This document shows positions 62,752 through 64,000 of a stretch of DNA of 64,000 nt, piece after piece. A program made the position numbers and the translations under genes. Below the pieces are notes generated by a model. That model was not told the DNA's origin. It saw only the letters and a program-made list of their open reading frames with translations, and did no database searches. Position 1 is the stretch's first letter. Each line of letters starts with the position of its first letter. This DNA comes from Prevotella disiens JCM 6334 = ATCC 29426 (GTDB lineage Bacteria; Bacteroidota; Bacteroidia; Bacteroidales; Bacteroidaceae): the NCBI RefSeq assembly GCF_000613345.1, contig NZ_BAIS01000004.1, positions 32,648 to 96,647 on the forward strand. Direction: 5' to 3'.

Positions 62752-63873
62752 TTATGCAACTTTGCCCACAACTATTTGGCTAGGATTTTTTAGACATCCG
62801 TTCTTGAATGTATTGATACTCAGTTCAATATAACCTTCTGCAATGTGTGTTACTTTGTCTATGACAATATCGGTCATACCCCAATCACCAATCACCAATT
62901 TAGATGCATCAATTAAGCACATATAGCCTTCTTGTACATTGTTTGTTTCAATTACCCTAATGCCGTTAATCATACCATTACAGAGTACAGGACAATTACC
63001 GTTTGTCATTAGCTTTAATGCTTTTGCAGCTTTCGAACTGCAAAGGTATGTAAGGTTAGCCATATCCTTTGTTGTTGCTTGATACTCCATTTCAACCAAA
63101 TCTTTGTAACTTGTTACATTTGTGGGGGTTACACCATTAAACAATCCTTTTGGAAGGTCTATTGTTTCTTTTGTATCACTTAATAAAGCCTTTTCAAATG
63201 CTTGTTCGATGCTTGAAAGTAAGTCAGTTACAAAAGCGTTTTGCACATCCACATTGGTTGTGTTTACTAGGTCTACAGAATAACTACACAAAGCTACAAT
63301 TCGTTTTGGCTTTAGCTCAATGTTGCCAAACTTCATTTCTTGAGGGTCGTACCCTACAGCATTAAATTGTACATTATCTTGAGTAATGTATGGGTAGTTG
63401 ATGTTTGTTACTAAACCTTCAATTTTTGTCGCTCCTAGTCTCTCAAATATGTTATTTGTTGGTTTTACTACTACTTCTTGTACTTTTAGTGCTGCATCAA
63501 AAGATGATGCTTTGCCTATGTTAATTGCTCGTAGTTCGTTCGTTGGTATTGTAATGTTACCCTGTCCTCCCAAACGCTTACCTAAGTCATTTATTTGCTC
63601 AATATCACTTGTAAAACCTTTGCCGTTGTATGCTTGTTTTATGGCTCTATGTAACAAATTTTCGTTTGTTTGTTCTTGTACTTGTTTGTTCTGTGTTCTT
63701 TTTTCCATACTATTTGTATCTTTTATATTATTTAGATTTATATTATTTACTTGTATAGGTTTGTTGTTTGTTCTTATGCTTATTTTTGCATTGCTAAAAG
63801 CACATCTTTCAACCCCTCCGTTTTGTGCTATTCTTGCTTTTATTGCTTTTAGCTCTTTATCTTCTATCTTCAT
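62752..63873 (-). CDS. HK97-family phage major capsid protein
   Basis: A 373-aa protein. After a polar N-terminal region of about 120 residues (delta/scaffold-like) comes the HK97-type capsid body: FERLGATKIEGLVTNINYPY, FGNIELKPKRIVALCSYSVD, SSIEQAFEKALLSDTKETID, LPKGLFNG, then IDASKLVIGDWGMTDIVIDK. This order (N-arm, E-loop strands, helix with EQAFEKA, LPxGLxN, C-terminal GDW) is typical of the phage capsid family. The DNA is much more AT-rich than the neighbouring chromosome. Other phage genes would lie to the right, outside the window. Confidence 0.8.
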   Translation of the reverse strand: MKIEDKELKAIKARIAQNGGVERCAFSNAKISIRTNNKPIQVNNINLNNIKDTNSMEKRTQNKQVQEQTNENLLHRAIKQAYNGKGFTSDIEQINDLGKRLGGQGNITIPTNELRAINIGKASSFDAALKVQEVVVKPTNNIFERLGATKIEGLVTNINYPYITQDNVQFNAVGYDPQEMKFGNIELKPKRIVALCSYSVDLVNTTNVDVQNAFVTDLLSSIEQAFEKALLSDTKETIDLPKGLFNGVTPTNVTSYKDLVEMEYQATTKDMANLTYLCSSKAAKALKLMTNGNCPVLCNGMINGIRVIETNNVQEGYMCLIDASKLVIGDWGMTDIVIDKVTHIAEGYIELSINTFKNGCLKNPSQIVVGKVA

Positions 63874-64000
63874 TTATTATTTTTCTATATTCAATATTAT
63901 TTTTATTTGCTATTGTATGATTTATCTTTTCTATATCTTCTTTTATTTTGCTATATAAAACGAATATTTCCAACCATATACCAATAATACAAAATAATGG
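63857..64000 (-). CDS. Partial ORF upstream of the capsid gene
   Basis: An open frame enters from the right edge: PLFCIIGIWLEIFVLYSKIK then EDIEKINHTIANKNNIEYRK, ending 17 bases inside the capsid gene. A hydrophobic stretch is followed by a charged helix. The overlap suggests an operon with the capsid gene. Identity is unknown. Confidence 0.4.
   Translation of the reverse strand, partial: PLFCIIGIWLEIFVLYSKIKEDIEKINHTIANKNNIEYRKIINEDRR

Overview
The window is Bacteroidota DNA, almost certainly order Bacteroidales and probably Prevotellaceae-like. The genus is a guess. The evidence is the recurrent Bacteroidetes promoter form TTG-N~19-TAnnTTTG, a complete CTnDOT-type tra operon, and Bacteroidetes-typical gene neighbours (DUF4290, yicC-gmk-nadD, murA-rimM-dxr-rseP). 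Base composition splits in two. Positions 1-22,770 are GC-rich transfer DNA. The rest is AT-rich chromosome, apart from an AT-rich phage-like tail at the right edge.

Region 1 (1-22,772) is the right part of a CTnDOT-family conjugative transposon. The minus strand carries the mobilization genes (mobC start, mobB relaxase, mobA). After an oriT-like intergenic region the plus strand carries traA to traQ in order, followed by a lysozyme gene. An IS4-family element with an 11-bp target duplication sits exactly between traJ and traK. Beyond the tra terminator lies an isolated, very acidic cargo ORF between two terminators. Then comes a minus-strand block of small conserved element genes including PcfK, PcfJ and DUF3873 proteins. 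The right end is probably at a sequence resembling the CTnDOT core GTANNTTTGC, near 22,763-22,772.

Region 2 (22,900-23,847) is a CRISPR array of type II-C character: 13 repeats of 47 bp and 12 spacers of 29-30 nt. No cas gene or tracrRNA is visible in the window. Each intact repeat contains a consensus-quality Bacteroidetes promoter on the minus strand.

Region 3 (23,959-61,784) is chromosome. It holds bcp and a DUF2400 gene. Next is a cell-surface glycan operon: phosphoethanolamine transferase, two acyltransferases, a UbiA-type polyprenyl-phosphate phosphoribosyltransferase homologue and a HAD-phosphatase::GtrA fusion. Two paralogous multi-pass membrane proteins, a GT2 glycosyltransferase and a convergent flippase follow. 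Housekeeping genes come next (nadD, gmk, yicC, tsaB, murA, rimM, dxr, rseP). A LicD / IspD-TarI-like / epimerase cluster suggests CDP-polyol-dependent glycan decoration. Then come rplM-rpsI-rpsB-tsf, envelope proteins, tRNA-Arg(CCU), an outer-membrane receptor and metG.

Region 4 (61,785-64,000) holds a short terminator-bearing RNA gene that also occurs, inverted, at 52.3 kb. It is followed by very AT-rich DNA with an HK97-type major capsid gene at the window edge.

Caution: seven genes have single-base frame breaks, and two of them (rpsB, rplM) are essential. The sequence itself therefore probably contains indel errors, and the broken tra genes should not be read as decay.
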